A DNA stretch of 64,000 bases from Bacteroidales bacterium (GTDB lineage: Bacteria; Bacteroidota; Bacteroidia; Bacteroidales; P3): contig JAFVCE010000017.1 of NCBI GenBank assembly GCA_017479385.1, positions 62,001 to 126,000 of the forward strand, read 5' to 3'. This document shows positions 17,206 to 26,837 of this stretch, piece after piece. A program made the position numbers and the translations under genes. Within the stretch, counting starts at the first letter, position 1. Every line of letters begins with the position of its first letter. The notes below the pieces were generated by a model that was given only the letters and a program-made list of their open reading frames with translations, did no database searches and was not told where the DNA came from.

Positions 17206-18939
17206 TTATCTGGGTAGGGTATAGGTTAGGCCGGCAATGATTATGCCGCGTTGCGACGGGTAGTTGGCCCAAAGCATATAGCGCTGAAAAGCAAGGTTGT
17301 CGGCGCGGAGAAAGAAACTCAGTGCGCGGTTGTGGCGGTATTCCACTTCGGCGTTTATGCCATAGCGCAGCGGCATGGTTTGGTTGGCCAGAGGGTCTTC
17401 CATCTTGCTCAAAATCATGCTGCCAAGGTGGAAGAGCCATTTGTCGTGGTAATTGAGGTCAATGCCGGCGTGTATGTCGAAGTCGGGGCGGTAGAGCAGT
17501 TGGGTCGAGCTGCCGGTTAGTTGGTAGTGGTAGTAGTTGCCGCCGAGGGTTATTTTGAGCATCTCGTCGTTGACGAACGTGATGTCGCCGCCGGCGGTGA
17601 GGCGATTGTTGTCGAAGTAGTATGGGCTATAAACGTTGCCGAGGCTGTATTGCTGGTCGAGGCAGAAGGTGAGGTCGTCGCGCAGCAGGGCGTATTCTAC
17701 GGTGGCTTTAACTTCGAGTTTTTTGTTAATCATCCACCGGCCGTGGGCCACGAAGTCGTAGTGGCGTGTGGCTCGCATTTCTGCGTCGGGAGCCACGTAG
17801 GGGTTAATGGTGCTTATGCTGCTCCAACTGTTGGCGTCGAAGCCTCCCGTAGCACCAAGACTGAACACAAGACTACCCGAGAGCAGTTGTTTGCTCACCA
17901 CCACGTCGGGGAAGAATCGGAATGCGGTGCTGCTCGACGTAAAAGCGTCCCAGCCGGCCGTGGCACCAACGTGGAACTGTAGGCCACGGAACATGAAGTC
18001 GGCGTAGGGGTTGAGGCGTACGATGTTGCGTGTGTGGTGAACGCTGTCGGGTGTGGTGCCTACGTAGCCAAGCGGCATAGGGTTGTCTGGTTTTACGGTG
18101 TTGCTATAAGCGTCCCAATCGATATGGAGAAACGCCACACCTTTATATTTTCGCAACACGGTGAAGCCGTAGTTTACGTCGCCCGAGAGGTTCATGTTGA
18201 ACTCGTTTTGGTCGTAGGTGGCCCAGAGGTCGGTTAGGCGCAGGTTGGCCGAGTAGCCCAGCTTGCCTTTGTCGAGTTCCATGTTTTTAACGCCGAGGTT
18301 CCAGCGCACGGTGTTATGGTTGGTACGGTAGTCTGAGGTGCCAATGTCGTTACGCGAAAGCGAAAGGATGTTGGCCAAAGTGGCATCACTAAACCCGTAG
18401 TATAGGTCGTGGTTGTTGGTATAGGTAAGGTCCGACGAGAGTTGTATTTTCTCTTTCACGATGTATTTTCCGAACGCCGAAGCCGAAGTGTAGGCGTAGT
18501 GGTCGGGGCCGTAGTCGGGCAACTTGTCCCACGACGAACGGTGGGTGAGGGCGGCACCATAGGTCAACTTCTTGTCGCGCAAAGAACTGAAGTAGGCCTC
18601 GGCCAAAGGAGTCCAGTAGTTTCCGAACCCGAGGCGAAAGTAGTTGTTGTAGAGCTTTGTGGTTGGTTCGCCTACAATGCGAGCGGCTTTTATGCGGGCT
18701 GGCTCATAGAGCGAGGTGAGGCGGCGGGGTTCGACCGAGTAGTTGAACTTGTGCTCGAGGGTGGTGATGGTATCGGTCATGACGGGTGGGATGTTGATTT
18801 TTACAGCATCGTCAATTTCGGGGCGGTATGAGCCTGTTACTATCACCTGTTCGTTATATTCTTGCGGTTCGTCTTGTGCCACGGCGGGCAGCACCGTGGC
18901 TGCGAAAAATATGGCTATGAGTAAACGTATTTTTTTCAT
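17206..18939 (-). CDS. TonB-receptor-like outer-membrane barrel protein
   Basis: A 577-residue protein with a signal peptide (IAIFFAATVLPAVAQ). The mature N-terminus EYNEQVIVTGSYRPEI resembles the start of a TonB-dependent receptor plug, but the plug is short or missing and most of the protein is a barrel of alternating aromatic strands (NYFRLGFGNYW, GGNYYHYQLTG). It ends with IIIAGLTYTLPR. The gene follows the large TPR protein by 30 bases. I recall a barrel/TPR gene pair of this kind in other Bacteroidetes genomes, but the function is unknown. Confidence 0.65.
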   Translation of the reverse strand: MKKIRLLIAIFFAATVLPAVAQDEPQEYNEQVIVTGSYRPEIDDAVKINIPPVMTDTITTLEHKFNYSVEPRRLTSLYEPARIKAARIVGEPTTKLYNNYFRLGFGNYWTPLAEAYFSSLRDKKLTYGAALTHRSSWDKLPDYGPDHYAYTSASAFGKYIVKEKIQLSSDLTYTNNHDLYYGFSDATLANILSLSRNDIGTSDYRTNHNTVRWNLGVKNMELDKGKLGYSANLRLTDLWATYDQNEFNMNLSGDVNYGFTVLRKYKGVAFLHIDWDAYSNTVKPDNPMPLGYVGTTPDSVHHTRNIVRLNPYADFMFRGLQFHVGATAGWDAFTSSSTAFRFFPDVVVSKQLLSGSLVFSLGATGGFDANSWSSISTINPYVAPDAEMRATRHYDFVAHGRWMINKKLEVKATVEYALLRDDLTFCLDQQYSLGNVYSPYYFDNNRLTAGGDITFVNDEMLKITLGGNYYHYQLTGSSTQLLYRPDFDIHAGIDLNYHDKWLFHLGSMILSKMEDPLANQTMPLRYGINAEVEYRHNRALSFFLRADNLAFQRYMLWANYPSQRGIIIAGLTYTLPR

Positions 18940-18969
18940 TTTTATTGTAACGCGAGGTTCGTTTTTTTG

Positions 18970-21900
18970 TTAAAGTTCTATAATTATTTCATCGTCGCCT
19001 GTAGGTTGCGGACGGTTCTCTTCGGCCGCGATAGCGTTAAGGCGTTCGGTTGCAATCTTCACCAGCTCGTCGCCATCATAGTTGTCAATTATGCTTTGCA
19101 GAGTTTGCTTGGCTTGTAGGTTGTTGCCGCGGGCTTTGTATATGTCGGCCCAGATAATGAATGCGTAGGCTAACCAGTAATCGCTCGAAGCGTCGTTGAT
19201 GATGGTTTTGATGATGGCTTCAGATTGGTCGTAGTTGTGCCGCAAGTATTGTATCTCGGCTTGTCGGCAGAGGGCTTCGCCGCTGTATTCGCCGTTGGCC
19301 GACGAGGTGAGGTTGCTGTAGTAGGTGTAGGCGCTGTCGAGCATATTGTTGTCGAAGCAGCTGCGCGACATCAGCACGAGGGCCTCGTCGCGGTTCTCGA
19401 CCGTGGCTTTCGTGTCGGCCAGTAGTGTGCGACCCGACTTCATAAGCAGGTTGTGGTCGGTCAGTGCTGCAGCTGTGCGCACCATACCCATGTGGCCTTG
19501 CAAGCGACTGGCGGCCGATTCGGCTTCGGTGGCCAAGCGTGTATAGAGTTCTTTGGCTGTTGCGTAGTTCTGCAAATTGTATGCTATTTCGGCGGCAGCA
19601 GCAATCGAACGTTCGGTGTAGCTGTTTTTCGAGCCGGCGGCAATGGTTTGGTAAAGTGGGAGGGCATCTTCGGGACGACCCAGGTGCATATAGCTGTCGG
19701 CCAAATAGTAGCGAGCTTTGAGTGCGAAAAGTCCTTTGGGGAATTTTTTCAAATAGCGCTCAAAGCCTTCGGCAGCCTGACTGTATTGGCCATCGTCGTA
19801 GCGAGTCTCGACGGCGAGGAATGTCGTCGAGTCTTGTTCGGCAGTCGAGATGGCGACGTTGGTGGCTCGTCCGACGTATGCAAAGTATTCGTCCACACGG
19901 TTTTGGGCCATATATATGTTCTTAATTGCGGCGAGGGCATCGCGAGCCTCGTCGGTCCCGGGGTAGTTGGTAAGCAGTCGGTCGAAGGTTTGCAGAGCCT
20001 GCTCGTCGCGTTCGGTGTTGTAGTAAATCAGGCCCATACTCAGAAGTGCGTTTTTGACATAGGCGCTGCGTGGGTACTTCTTTACGAAGTTGGTGTAGTA
20101 GGTCATTGCCATTTCGTTGTTGTCGAACGCCAGATAGGTGTTGGCAATTTCGAGCATAGCTTTCGAGGAGAGGGGCGAGTTGTCGAAGCGTTCAAAGATG
20201 TAGTTCAGATAGGTTAGTTTTTCGCTGTTGCGGCCTTGTGCACCGTAGGCCATAGCCTTTTGGTATGTGGCGTAGTCGGCGTCGCGTCCGCGACTGTCTA
20301 TAACCTTGGTATAGTAACGAATAGCGTCGTCGTAGTGCGAGTTGATGTAGTGGCAATCGCCGAGTCGGTTGTTGGCGTCGTCAATCACAGTGCGGTCGAG
20401 GCTACCATCGTCGAGTGCCAGCAACTGTTCGAAGGCTTCCTGTGCGTCGTCGTAGTGCTTCTGTTTCATTTTCAGGTAGCCATAGGTGTAGCGTGCGGGT
20501 AGGGCGTAGGCCGAGGAACGCGAGAAGGAGGAGTTGATGAATCGTGTAAGCGACTTGTCGGCCGCGGCATAGCGCCCTTGGCGATACGAGGTCTCGCCGC
20601 TGAGGTACGAGGCGTCGGTTGTCATCTTCGGAACGGCGTTGATTTTCACCGCTTTGTCGAAGTGTTCAAGCGCCGAGCCAAGTTCTCCCTGGTTCATCAG
20701 TTCCACACCGCGGTTGATTACTGCGCGCTGGTAGGCTTGCTCGAGGGCCGAGTTGCGCTGCGGAATTTTTTCGAGCATTGTGATGGCATCTTTATAGTTT
20801 TTTGTGGTGCAGTAGAGAGAGGTTAATATCTCTTGAATCTCGGTGCGGTGCTTGGTTTTGGGGTAACTTTTCAGGTAGTTCTCGAACGAGTGGATTGACT
20901 CGTTGTAGGGGTTTTGCTTTAGTTCGCAGCCCAGTTTTGCGTAGTTAAATAGCGCCTCTTCTTTGATTTTCGGGTCGTGCTTCATGGTCGAAGCTTGCAG
21001 GAATATGCTGCGAGCTTCGCTTTTGCGATTGGTTTTTAGGTAACAATCGGCCAGCAAGTACAGTGCGTTTTGGGCAACGCTGTCGTCGCACGTTGTTTTG
21101 CGAACGAGGTAGGTTGCTGCCGAGTCGTAGTTGCCCAGTTGGTAGTGGCAGTAGCCAATTTGGTAGTCGTTGTCTTGCGGTGTGCAACGGTCGGCGTCGG
21201 CATCGGCATTGGCGCGATATTGCTCGAGTGCGCGCGCATATTCGCCTCGGTTGAAGTATGTTTGGCCTATCATTTGGTGAATCTCGTTGCGACGGAATGT
21301 CTCCTCGTCTTGGAGCAGTTGGGGAGCCATTTGGAGCAGTTCGTCCTCGCGACCAAGATAGTAGTAGATTCGTGCAATATAGCTTGGAACGATGCGTGCA
21401 AAGCGCTTGTCTTGTTGCAGCTCGCGGAAGTTGCGCAGGGACGATTCGTACTCGCCTTGCATATACTGGATGTGGGCATAGTAGTAGAGCGACGACGAGG
21501 CGTATTTGGAGCGTCCGCCCACCTGTTGGGCAAAGAGCGAAGAGGCCTCTTTGTAGCGTCCGGCGTCGAATAGGCAATAGGCTGTCTTGAAGTTGTATTC
21601 GGCGCGGTGGCCATACTCAATTTCGTTTGGAACCACTTCGCGGTAGTATGAGAGGGCGCGTGTAAGGTCGGTGCGCGAGTAGTAGAAGTTGCCCAGATAG
21701 AAGCGAGCCATGTTGCAGCGGTTGCTTTGTGGATAGAGGCGCAGGAACTGCTCGAGGCGGAAGGCTGCGTCGTCGTTGTCGAGGCGCTCTGAGCATACAG
21801 CTGCGTAGTAGCAGGCGTCGGCCGTGGCAAGGTCGTTTTGCGACTGCCGGTTGTTGGCTGCTTGGTCAAAAATGTGTTGCGCAGCGGCATATTTTTGTTT

Positions 21901-22032
21901 GCCAAAGAGGTCCATTCCTTGACGATAGAGCTCGGTTTGGGCCTCGGTGGGAGTGGTTTTCTGCGCGTTTGCGTGGGGTAGGAGTGCTGTTAGAAACAGC
22001 GTAACTACAAGTATTATAGTGCGTTGTGTCAT
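18970..22032 (-). CDS. Large secreted tetratricopeptide-repeat protein
   Basis: A 1020-residue protein with a signal peptide (LVVTLFLTALLPHANAQ) followed by TPR-type helical hairpins nearly to the end (for example AAQHIFDQAA, ALSYYREVVPNEIEYGHRAEYN, AAEGFERYLKKFPKGLFALKARYYLADSYMHLGR). Some repeats resemble the YbgF/BamD type with the pattern FPxS...A...LG. It ends in an acidic tail (TGDDEIIIEL). It probably acts as a periplasmic scaffold for envelope assembly with the barrel encoded next. It is the first gene of the long minus-strand block and has a promoter upstream. Confidence 0.8.
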   Translation of the reverse strand: MTQRTIILVVTLFLTALLPHANAQKTTPTEAQTELYRQGMDLFGKQKYAAAQHIFDQAANNRQSQNDLATADACYYAAVCSERLDNDDAAFRLEQFLRLYPQSNRCNMARFYLGNFYYSRTDLTRALSYYREVVPNEIEYGHRAEYNFKTAYCLFDAGRYKEASSLFAQQVGGRSKYASSSLYYYAHIQYMQGEYESSLRNFRELQQDKRFARIVPSYIARIYYYLGREDELLQMAPQLLQDEETFRRNEIHQMIGQTYFNRGEYARALEQYRANADADADRCTPQDNDYQIGYCHYQLGNYDSAATYLVRKTTCDDSVAQNALYLLADCYLKTNRKSEARSIFLQASTMKHDPKIKEEALFNYAKLGCELKQNPYNESIHSFENYLKSYPKTKHRTEIQEILTSLYCTTKNYKDAITMLEKIPQRNSALEQAYQRAVINRGVELMNQGELGSALEHFDKAVKINAVPKMTTDASYLSGETSYRQGRYAAADKSLTRFINSSFSRSSAYALPARYTYGYLKMKQKHYDDAQEAFEQLLALDDGSLDRTVIDDANNRLGDCHYINSHYDDAIRYYTKVIDSRGRDADYATYQKAMAYGAQGRNSEKLTYLNYIFERFDNSPLSSKAMLEIANTYLAFDNNEMAMTYYTNFVKKYPRSAYVKNALLSMGLIYYNTERDEQALQTFDRLLTNYPGTDEARDALAAIKNIYMAQNRVDEYFAYVGRATNVAISTAEQDSTTFLAVETRYDDGQYSQAAEGFERYLKKFPKGLFALKARYYLADSYMHLGRPEDALPLYQTIAAGSKNSYTERSIAAAAEIAYNLQNYATAKELYTRLATEAESAASRLQGHMGMVRTAAALTDHNLLMKSGRTLLADTKATVENRDEALVLMSRSCFDNNMLDSAYTYYSNLTSSANGEYSGEALCRQAEIQYLRHNYDQSEAIIKTIINDASSDYWLAYAFIIWADIYKARGNNLQAKQTLQSIIDNYDGDELVKIATERLNAIAAEENRPQPTGDDEIIIEL

Positions 22033-22054
22033 TTTTGCGTCTTTTTTTACAATT

Positions 22055-22086
22055 CAAAATTACTAATAAAAAACGACATACGCAAA
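22055..22086 (-). promoter_or_regulatory. Promoter of the 22-kb minus-strand block
   Basis: On the minus strand TTTG (22086-22083), 20 bases, TAATTTTG (22062-22055), close to the Bacteroidetes -33/-7 consensus. It lies about 23 bases upstream of the TPR gene start at 22032 and downstream of the 11-base repeat array at 22162-22205. Confidence 0.6.
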
Positions 22087-22161
22087 TGTTTGTCGCAATA
22101 TTTTTTTGCACCGCGGCCTGGGTGTTCGCGTAGCGACTTCGTGGGGTGGAAAATTGATGGT

Positions 22162-22205
22162 CGATGTTAGGGCGATGTTAATACGACCTTAATACGACCC
22201 TAACC
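22162..22205 (+). repeat. Dispersed 11-bp-unit repeat, copy E
   Basis: Four 11-base units: CGATGTTAGGG (22162), CGATGTTAATA (22173), CGACCTTAATA (22184) and CGACCCTAACC (22195). The first two are diverged. The conserved left flank seen in copies A-D is not recognisable here. This is the only extragenic copy not at a convergent junction: it lies between the end of mltG and the promoter of the TPR gene. The 222-base spacer otherwise holds only that promoter. Confidence 0.7.
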
Positions 22206-22254
22206 TATTTATGTGGTTGATTTTCAATGATTTGTGTAACTATTTGATTATGAG

Positions 22255-23280
22255 TTACTTGATGTTTCTGGCGTTGAGGGCTTGGTGGTATCGGTTGGCG
22301 TTGGCTTGGTGTTGTTTTAGGGTGGCGGCAAAGTTGTGTCGCCCACTGAAGTCTTCTTTGGCGCAGAAGTAGAGGTAGTTGGTCTGCAAATTGGCGAGCA
22401 CGGCGTCGATGGTTTTGGGTAGTGGTGTGCATATCGGGCCTGGTGGAAGACCACGATTGAGATAGGTGTTGTATGGGCTAACGATCTGTGTATGAGAAGT
22501 TAAGATGCGGCGAATGGTGAAGTCGCCCAGCGCGTAGCGCACGGTGGGGTCGGCCTGTAGGGGTATGCCTCGACGCAGACGGTTCAGGTAGACGCTGGCC
22601 ATTGTGTCTTTCTCGGCAGCGACGTTGGTTTCTTCGTCGATGATAGAGGCGAGGGTGAGCACCTGCTCGGGTGTGAGGCCGAGGCTTTGGCAGCGGTCGA
22701 GGCGCGTGGGGTTCCAGAAGTGGTTAGACTCGCGTTTCATGCGGTCGAGGAGTTTGTTGGGCTTGATGTCCCAATAAACTTCGTAGGTGTTTTGTGGGAA
22801 TAGTAGGAAGACCGTCTGCGGAGTGCAGCCATAGTTGGCGAGGGTGGCGCTGTCGGTGAGCAGGGCGTATATGGTGTCGGCTTCGAGGTCGAGTTTGGCT
22901 CCGAGGTGGTCGGCCAATTGGCGCGTGGTGCGGTATTTGCCTATGGTGAGTTTTATTGGGTCTTGGTTGCCGGTATAGAGTTTTTGGATAACGGTGGCGA
23001 GGCTCATGTGTGGTTGCATTAGGTACGAGCCCGAGCGGACGTTGGTGGCGAGGCCGCGTGCGTGTCCGGCAGCGCTGAAGAGGGCTCGGTTGTTGAGGCA
23101 ATTGTGGGCCTCGAGCGAGTCGAGCAGTGCGTCGTATGTTGAGCCGCGTGGTATTTCGACGCGTACCGGCTGGTTTATGGCGAGTGCTTGGTGGCGGTAG
23201 GTGGCAGCGCTGACGCCCACGAGGGCAGCAACTACTGCCACCACTATGGCGACGACGATAATTATCTGGGTGCGTTTCAT
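22255..23280 (-). CDS. mltG: Endolytic murein transglycosylase MltG
   Basis: A 341-residue single-pass inner-membrane enzyme (YceG family) that cuts nascent glycan strands and so sets their length. An N-terminal helix (IIIVVAIVVAVVAALVGVSAA) anchors it. A LysM-like region follows (VRVEIPRGSTYDALLDSLEAHN). The catalytic region ASIIDEET contains the conserved glutamate, with SVYLNRLRRGIPLQADPTVRYAL after it. The frame is open to 23313, but the start at 23280 overlaps the upstream GNAT stop as ATGA, the usual coupled arrangement. Confidence 0.93.
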   Translation of the reverse strand: MKRTQIIIVVAIVVAVVAALVGVSAATYRHQALAINQPVRVEIPRGSTYDALLDSLEAHNCLNNRALFSAAGHARGLATNVRSGSYLMQPHMSLATVIQKLYTGNQDPIKLTIGKYRTTRQLADHLGAKLDLEADTIYALLTDSATLANYGCTPQTVFLLFPQNTYEVYWDIKPNKLLDRMKRESNHFWNPTRLDRCQSLGLTPEQVLTLASIIDEETNVAAEKDTMASVYLNRLRRGIPLQADPTVRYALGDFTIRRILTSHTQIVSPYNTYLNRGLPPGPICTPLPKTIDAVLANLQTNYLYFCAKEDFSGRHNFAATLKQHQANANRYHQALNARNIK

Positions 23281-23660
23281 AGTATTTTTTGCATTCTTAT
23301 TACGTCTATCCATTTGTCCCCAATCTCAACCCATTCTTGCAGTGTGGCGCATTTTTTATAGCCTTTTTTTATGAACAGGTCGAAGCTGGGCGTGTTTGTA
23401 ACCACGATGTCGCAATACAGTTGATGGAGCGAATAGGTTGTGGTACAGATTGTTGACAGCTCGTCGAGCATATCAGAGGCAATGCCCTGCCGGCGATGGT
23501 TGCGGTCTACGGCTATGCCCACCGCGGCGCGACGATTGAGGGGGTCGTAGTTATAGAGGTCTACGGTGCCGACGGGCGTAGTGCTGTCGTTGTCGACAAA
23601 GGCGTAGAAGGTTATCGAACCCGACGAGAGCGATGAGTTTGGGGCGGCTTTGAGTGTCAT
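23277..23660 (-). CDS. GNAT-family N-acetyltransferase, short at the N-terminus
   Basis: A 127-residue protein with the central and C-terminal parts of a GNAT fold: TVDLYNYDPLNRRAAVGIAV, the acetyl-CoA pyrophosphate loop RNHRRQGIA, and the last strand-helix (NTPSFDLFIKKGYKK). Bacteroidetes relatives of this type are usually about 165-175 residues and begin with a RxLEPxDxxxLYxWEND segment. That first 40-odd residues is absent, because recG ends at 23667 just seven bases before this start. It may be a naturally short form or a decayed gene. The substrate is unknown. Confidence 0.7.
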   Translation of the reverse strand: MTLKAAPNSSLSSGSITFYAFVDNDSTTPVGTVDLYNYDPLNRRAAVGIAVDRNHRRQGIASDMLDELSTICTTTYSLHQLYCDIVVTNTPSFDLFIKKGYKKCATLQEWVEIGDKWIDVIRMQKIL

Positions 23661-23666
23661 AGCGTT

Positions 23667-25760
23667 TCAGCTTATTTGTTCCCAGTTAGGTTTATTGGCG
23701 TTGCTGGCAATGTGCAGCCTGAGTGGCGCGTTGTCGGGCATGGCGAGGGTGGGGTCGGCGTCGAGTATGCGAGCCACACACTCGCGCGTGGCGGTGACGA
23801 GGGGTTCGTCGTTCACTATGTCGGCCACTTTGAGGTTGAGTATGCCGCTTTGTTGCAGGCCTTGAATGTCGCCAGGTCCGCGCAAACGCATATCGGCCTC
23901 GGCAATGCGAAAACCGTCGGTGGTGGCACACATGGTGGCAATGCGCTCGGCGGCGTTTTTCGATAGGTGGTCTTTGGTCATGAGTATGCAGTACGACTGT
24001 CCGCCACCGCGTCCCACACGTCCGCGCAGTTGGTGTAACTGGCTGAGGCCGAAACGCTCGGCGTTTTCTATAACCATCACTGTGGCGTTGGGCACGTCGA
24101 CCCCAACTTCGATAACCGTGGTCGAAACCATTATGTGCGTCTCGCCACGCTTGAAGCGGTCCATCTCGTAGGCTTTGGCCTCGGCAGACATCTTTCCGTG
24201 CACAATCGAGAGTTGATATTGCGGCTGAGGGAATGAGCGCGATATGCTTTCGTAGCCATCCATGAGGTCTTTCAGGTCGAGCGACTCAGACTCGTTGATG
24301 AGTGGGTAGACTACATATATCTGACGCCCTTCGGCAATCTGGCGTTGCATAAAACTGAAGAGTACCAGTCGCTTGGCGTCGGTGGCGTGTGTGGTCTTGA
24401 CGGGTTGGCGCCCGGGGGGCAGTTCGTCGATGATAGAGCATTCCAAATCGCCGTAGAGCGTCATGGCCAAGGTGCGCGGAATGGGGGTGGCGGTCATAAC
24501 CAGAATGTGTGGCGGAACGGCACCGTTCTTGGCCCAAAGTTTGGCCCGTTGCTCAACGCCAAAGCGGTGCTGCTCGTCTATTACCACAAGGCCTAACTGC
24601 TTGAAGTTCACGCTGTCTTCTATCAGTGCGTGAGTTCCTATCAGCAGGTCTACCTCGCCAGCTGCAAGGCGCTTTTTTATCTCTTTTTTTTGACTTGGGC
24701 GCAACGAGCCGGTAAGCAATTCGGTTGTTATGCCGAGCCCGTCGAGCATTTTCGAGAAGGTGGCAAAGTGTTGCGAAGCCAAAATTTCGGTCGGCGCCAT
24801 GAGGCAAGCTTGGCAGCCGTTGTCGAGGGCTATGAGCATCGACATCAGCGCTACAAGTGTCTTTCCGCTACCCACATCGCCTTGAAGCAGGCGGTTCATT
24901 TGTCGCCCCGACTTCATGTCGGCACGAATTTCCTTGATAACGCGTTTTTGTGCGCCGGTTAATTCGAACGGTATTTTTTGGGTGTAGAAGTTGTTGAAGT
25001 GCTCCCCGATGGTGGCAAAAACGAGCCCTTGCGATTGGCGTTTGCGCGACGTCATTCGATATTGCATATCGAGTTGCAAGAAGAACAGCTCTTCGAATTT
25101 TTGCCGGTGTATGGCTTGCTCCAACATTTCGGGCGAGGTGGGGAAGTGTATGTTGCGTAGCGAGAGGCTGCTTGGCATTAAGTTACTGGCTTTCAGCACA
25201 TAGTGTGGCAGCGTCTCGGGTATGCTGTTGCCTATTTGTGCGAGCAGAGTTTCGACCAGTCGGCTAATGCCTCGTGGGTTGAGACCAGCGGCTTTGAGTT
25301 TCTCGGTGGTGTTATAGACTGGCAAATAATTGTGCCGCTCTTCGTCGTAAGAAAAAGGTTCTATGTCGGGGTGAGCCATCTGCGGCTCGCCGTTGAACCA
25401 CGACACGTTGCCATAGACGAGGTATTCTATGTTTGGTTTTAGCTTTTCTTTGACCCATTTTGTGCCTTGAAACCACACAAGGTCAATTGTGCCAGTGCCG
25501 TCGAAGAGCGTTGCGTTGAGCCGTTCGCTGTGTTTCGAAGTAGCCGTGGTTCTCATGCTTCGAATAATGCCTTTGAACACTACGAATTGTGCGCTGCCAT
25601 CGAGTTGGTCGATAGGGCTAACAACAGAGCGGTCTACATATCTGAAAGGGAAGAAGTGTAACAAGTCGTCATAGGTAAAAATAGACAACTCGCGTCCGAG
25701 CAACTGGGCGCGTTGTGGGCCTACCCCTTTGAGATACAGTATGTCATTGTCGAGCTCCAT
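23667..25760 (-). CDS. recG: ATP-dependent DNA helicase RecG
   Basis: A 697-residue branch-migration helicase that rewinds stalled forks and resolves recombination intermediates. An N-terminal wedge (OB) domain (about 50-160) is followed by the helicase core: Q-motif-like FELTGAQKRVIKEI, Walker A LLQGDVGSGKTLVA, DEQHRFGVEQR box (Walker B), TATPIPRTLAM, and C-terminal motifs VIEVGVDVPNATVMVIE and QLRGRVGRGG. The length is normal. Its start overlaps the end of coaD by 17 bases, so expression is probably coupled. Confidence 0.97.
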   Translation of the reverse strand: MELDNDILYLKGVGPQRAQLLGRELSIFTYDDLLHFFPFRYVDRSVVSPIDQLDGSAQFVVFKGIIRSMRTTATSKHSERLNATLFDGTGTIDLVWFQGTKWVKEKLKPNIEYLVYGNVSWFNGEPQMAHPDIEPFSYDEERHNYLPVYNTTEKLKAAGLNPRGISRLVETLLAQIGNSIPETLPHYVLKASNLMPSSLSLRNIHFPTSPEMLEQAIHRQKFEELFFLQLDMQYRMTSRKRQSQGLVFATIGEHFNNFYTQKIPFELTGAQKRVIKEIRADMKSGRQMNRLLQGDVGSGKTLVALMSMLIALDNGCQACLMAPTEILASQHFATFSKMLDGLGITTELLTGSLRPSQKKEIKKRLAAGEVDLLIGTHALIEDSVNFKQLGLVVIDEQHRFGVEQRAKLWAKNGAVPPHILVMTATPIPRTLAMTLYGDLECSIIDELPPGRQPVKTTHATDAKRLVLFSFMQRQIAEGRQIYVVYPLINESESLDLKDLMDGYESISRSFPQPQYQLSIVHGKMSAEAKAYEMDRFKRGETHIMVSTTVIEVGVDVPNATVMVIENAERFGLSQLHQLRGRVGRGGGQSYCILMTKDHLSKNAAERIATMCATTDGFRIAEADMRLRGPGDIQGLQQSGILNLKVADIVNDEPLVTATRECVARILDADPTLAMPDNAPLRLHIASNANKPNWEQIS

Positions 25761-26169
25761 GCGTTAATTGTTCGCGTATTAGAGTCGAAGAGATGTCTCG
25801 GTGTTGCTCGTCGGCCAATAGGAGCACGGTCTCGATGTTTGGGTCGAGAGCTTGGTTGACGGCAGCAACGGTTTGTTCATAGTCCAAGTCGGCAGAATTG
25901 CGTATTCCACGCACAATACACTGCGCGCCAAGCTGATGGCAGAGGTCGATAGTCATTCCACTGTAGGCTATTACTTCGACCGATGGCTCGTTTGCAAACA
26001 AGGCTTTGATTTTTGCCACGCGTTCTTCGGGAGAGAACATATAGTGCTTGTCGCTGTTCACGCCGACGGCAATAACAACGCTGTCGAACAGTCGCATAGC
26101 GCGCCGTGCGATGGCTTCGTGCCCTGGAGTTATGGGGTCGAACGACCCTGGAAAAATTGCAGTAGTCAT
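25744..26169 (-). CDS. coaD: Phosphopantetheine adenylyltransferase
   Basis: A 141-residue nucleotidyltransferase making dephospho-CoA from 4'-phosphopantetheine and ATP, the fourth step of CoA synthesis. It carries the N-terminal FPGSFDPITPGHEAIARRA (TxGH-type nucleotide motif), VRGIRNSADLDYE and the C-terminal ISSTLIRE motif. It is slightly shorter than the usual 150-165 residues, at the C-terminus. The ATG shares one base with the stop of the upstream barrel gene (TAATG), and its end overlaps recG. Confidence 0.95.
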   Translation of the reverse strand: MTTAIFPGSFDPITPGHEAIARRAMRLFDSVVIAVGVNSDKHYMFSPEERVAKIKALFANEPSVEVIAYSGMTIDLCHQLGAQCIVRGIRNSADLDYEQTVAAVNQALDPNIETVLLLADEQHRDISSTLIREQLTHGARQ

Positions 26170-26837
26170 TAGCGTCGTTTTTTTCTATAGTTAGGTTCTT
26201 GTCCAAATTGCCACAATAGACGTATGGTGATAGAGTTGTTGTAGCAGTTGCGGGTCCAAGTGTCGGTGGTGTGGTTATAGTGGTGTTCGGTGAAGAGCCA
26301 ATCTTTCTTTACAGGGAACACTGAATGCTGCCACCTGAGGCTCATGTGTAGGCCTCGCCACACTTGGAAACGCATCTCGGCAGCGAGCGAAAAGTCATTC
26401 TTCAGAAAAGCCATGTTGTTTATGTCGGGCATGAATGTCATGCTGTCTGAGCTGACTACGCCGTGGGGTTGAGCGATGAGTCGACCATAGACGGGGCCGA
26501 TGCCCACCATGAGCCGCCCAATTGGGTCGCGGTAGTGTATTAATAGTGGAATATCGATATAGTCGAGGGCGATGTAGATATTGTATGGGTTACCGCTGTT
26601 GTTGAATGAGCCACGGCGTGTGTAGATGGCTTCGGTTGAGAGGAACCACAGCCCGTATTGGTCGAGCGAGGCGATGGTGCCGATGCCTGTGCTCCACCCA
26701 AGATTGTCGAATCCGTCGAGTTCGTCGCCTTGAATTTGCGACACCGTACCGCCGCCAGATATGTAGGCACTAATCACCTGGGCTTGCGCAGCAGTGACTA
26801 TGCATAATAATAGGGCTATGATGGCTATTCTTTTCAT
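26169..26837 (-). CDS. Outer-membrane beta-barrel protein, PorT-like
   Basis: A 222-residue protein with a signal peptide (IIALLLCIVTAAQAQ). The body contains strands such as YISGGGTVSQIQGDE, LDYIDIPLLIHYRDPIGRLMVGIGPVYGRL and FSLAAEMRFQVWRGLHMSLRWQHS, which match the small outer-membrane barrel family (PF13568 type) that includes PorT of the type IX secretion system. Whether it is PorT proper cannot be said, because no other por genes are in the window. It overlaps the glycosyltransferase stop by four bases and coaD by one. Confidence 0.65.
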   Translation of the reverse strand: MKRIAIIALLLCIVTAAQAQVISAYISGGGTVSQIQGDELDGFDNLGWSTGIGTIASLDQYGLWFLSTEAIYTRRGSFNNSGNPYNIYIALDYIDIPLLIHYRDPIGRLMVGIGPVYGRLIAQPHGVVSSDSMTFMPDINNMAFLKNDFSLAAEMRFQVWRGLHMSLRWQHSVFPVKKDWLFTEHHYNHTTDTWTRNCYNNSITIRLLWQFGQEPNYRKKRR

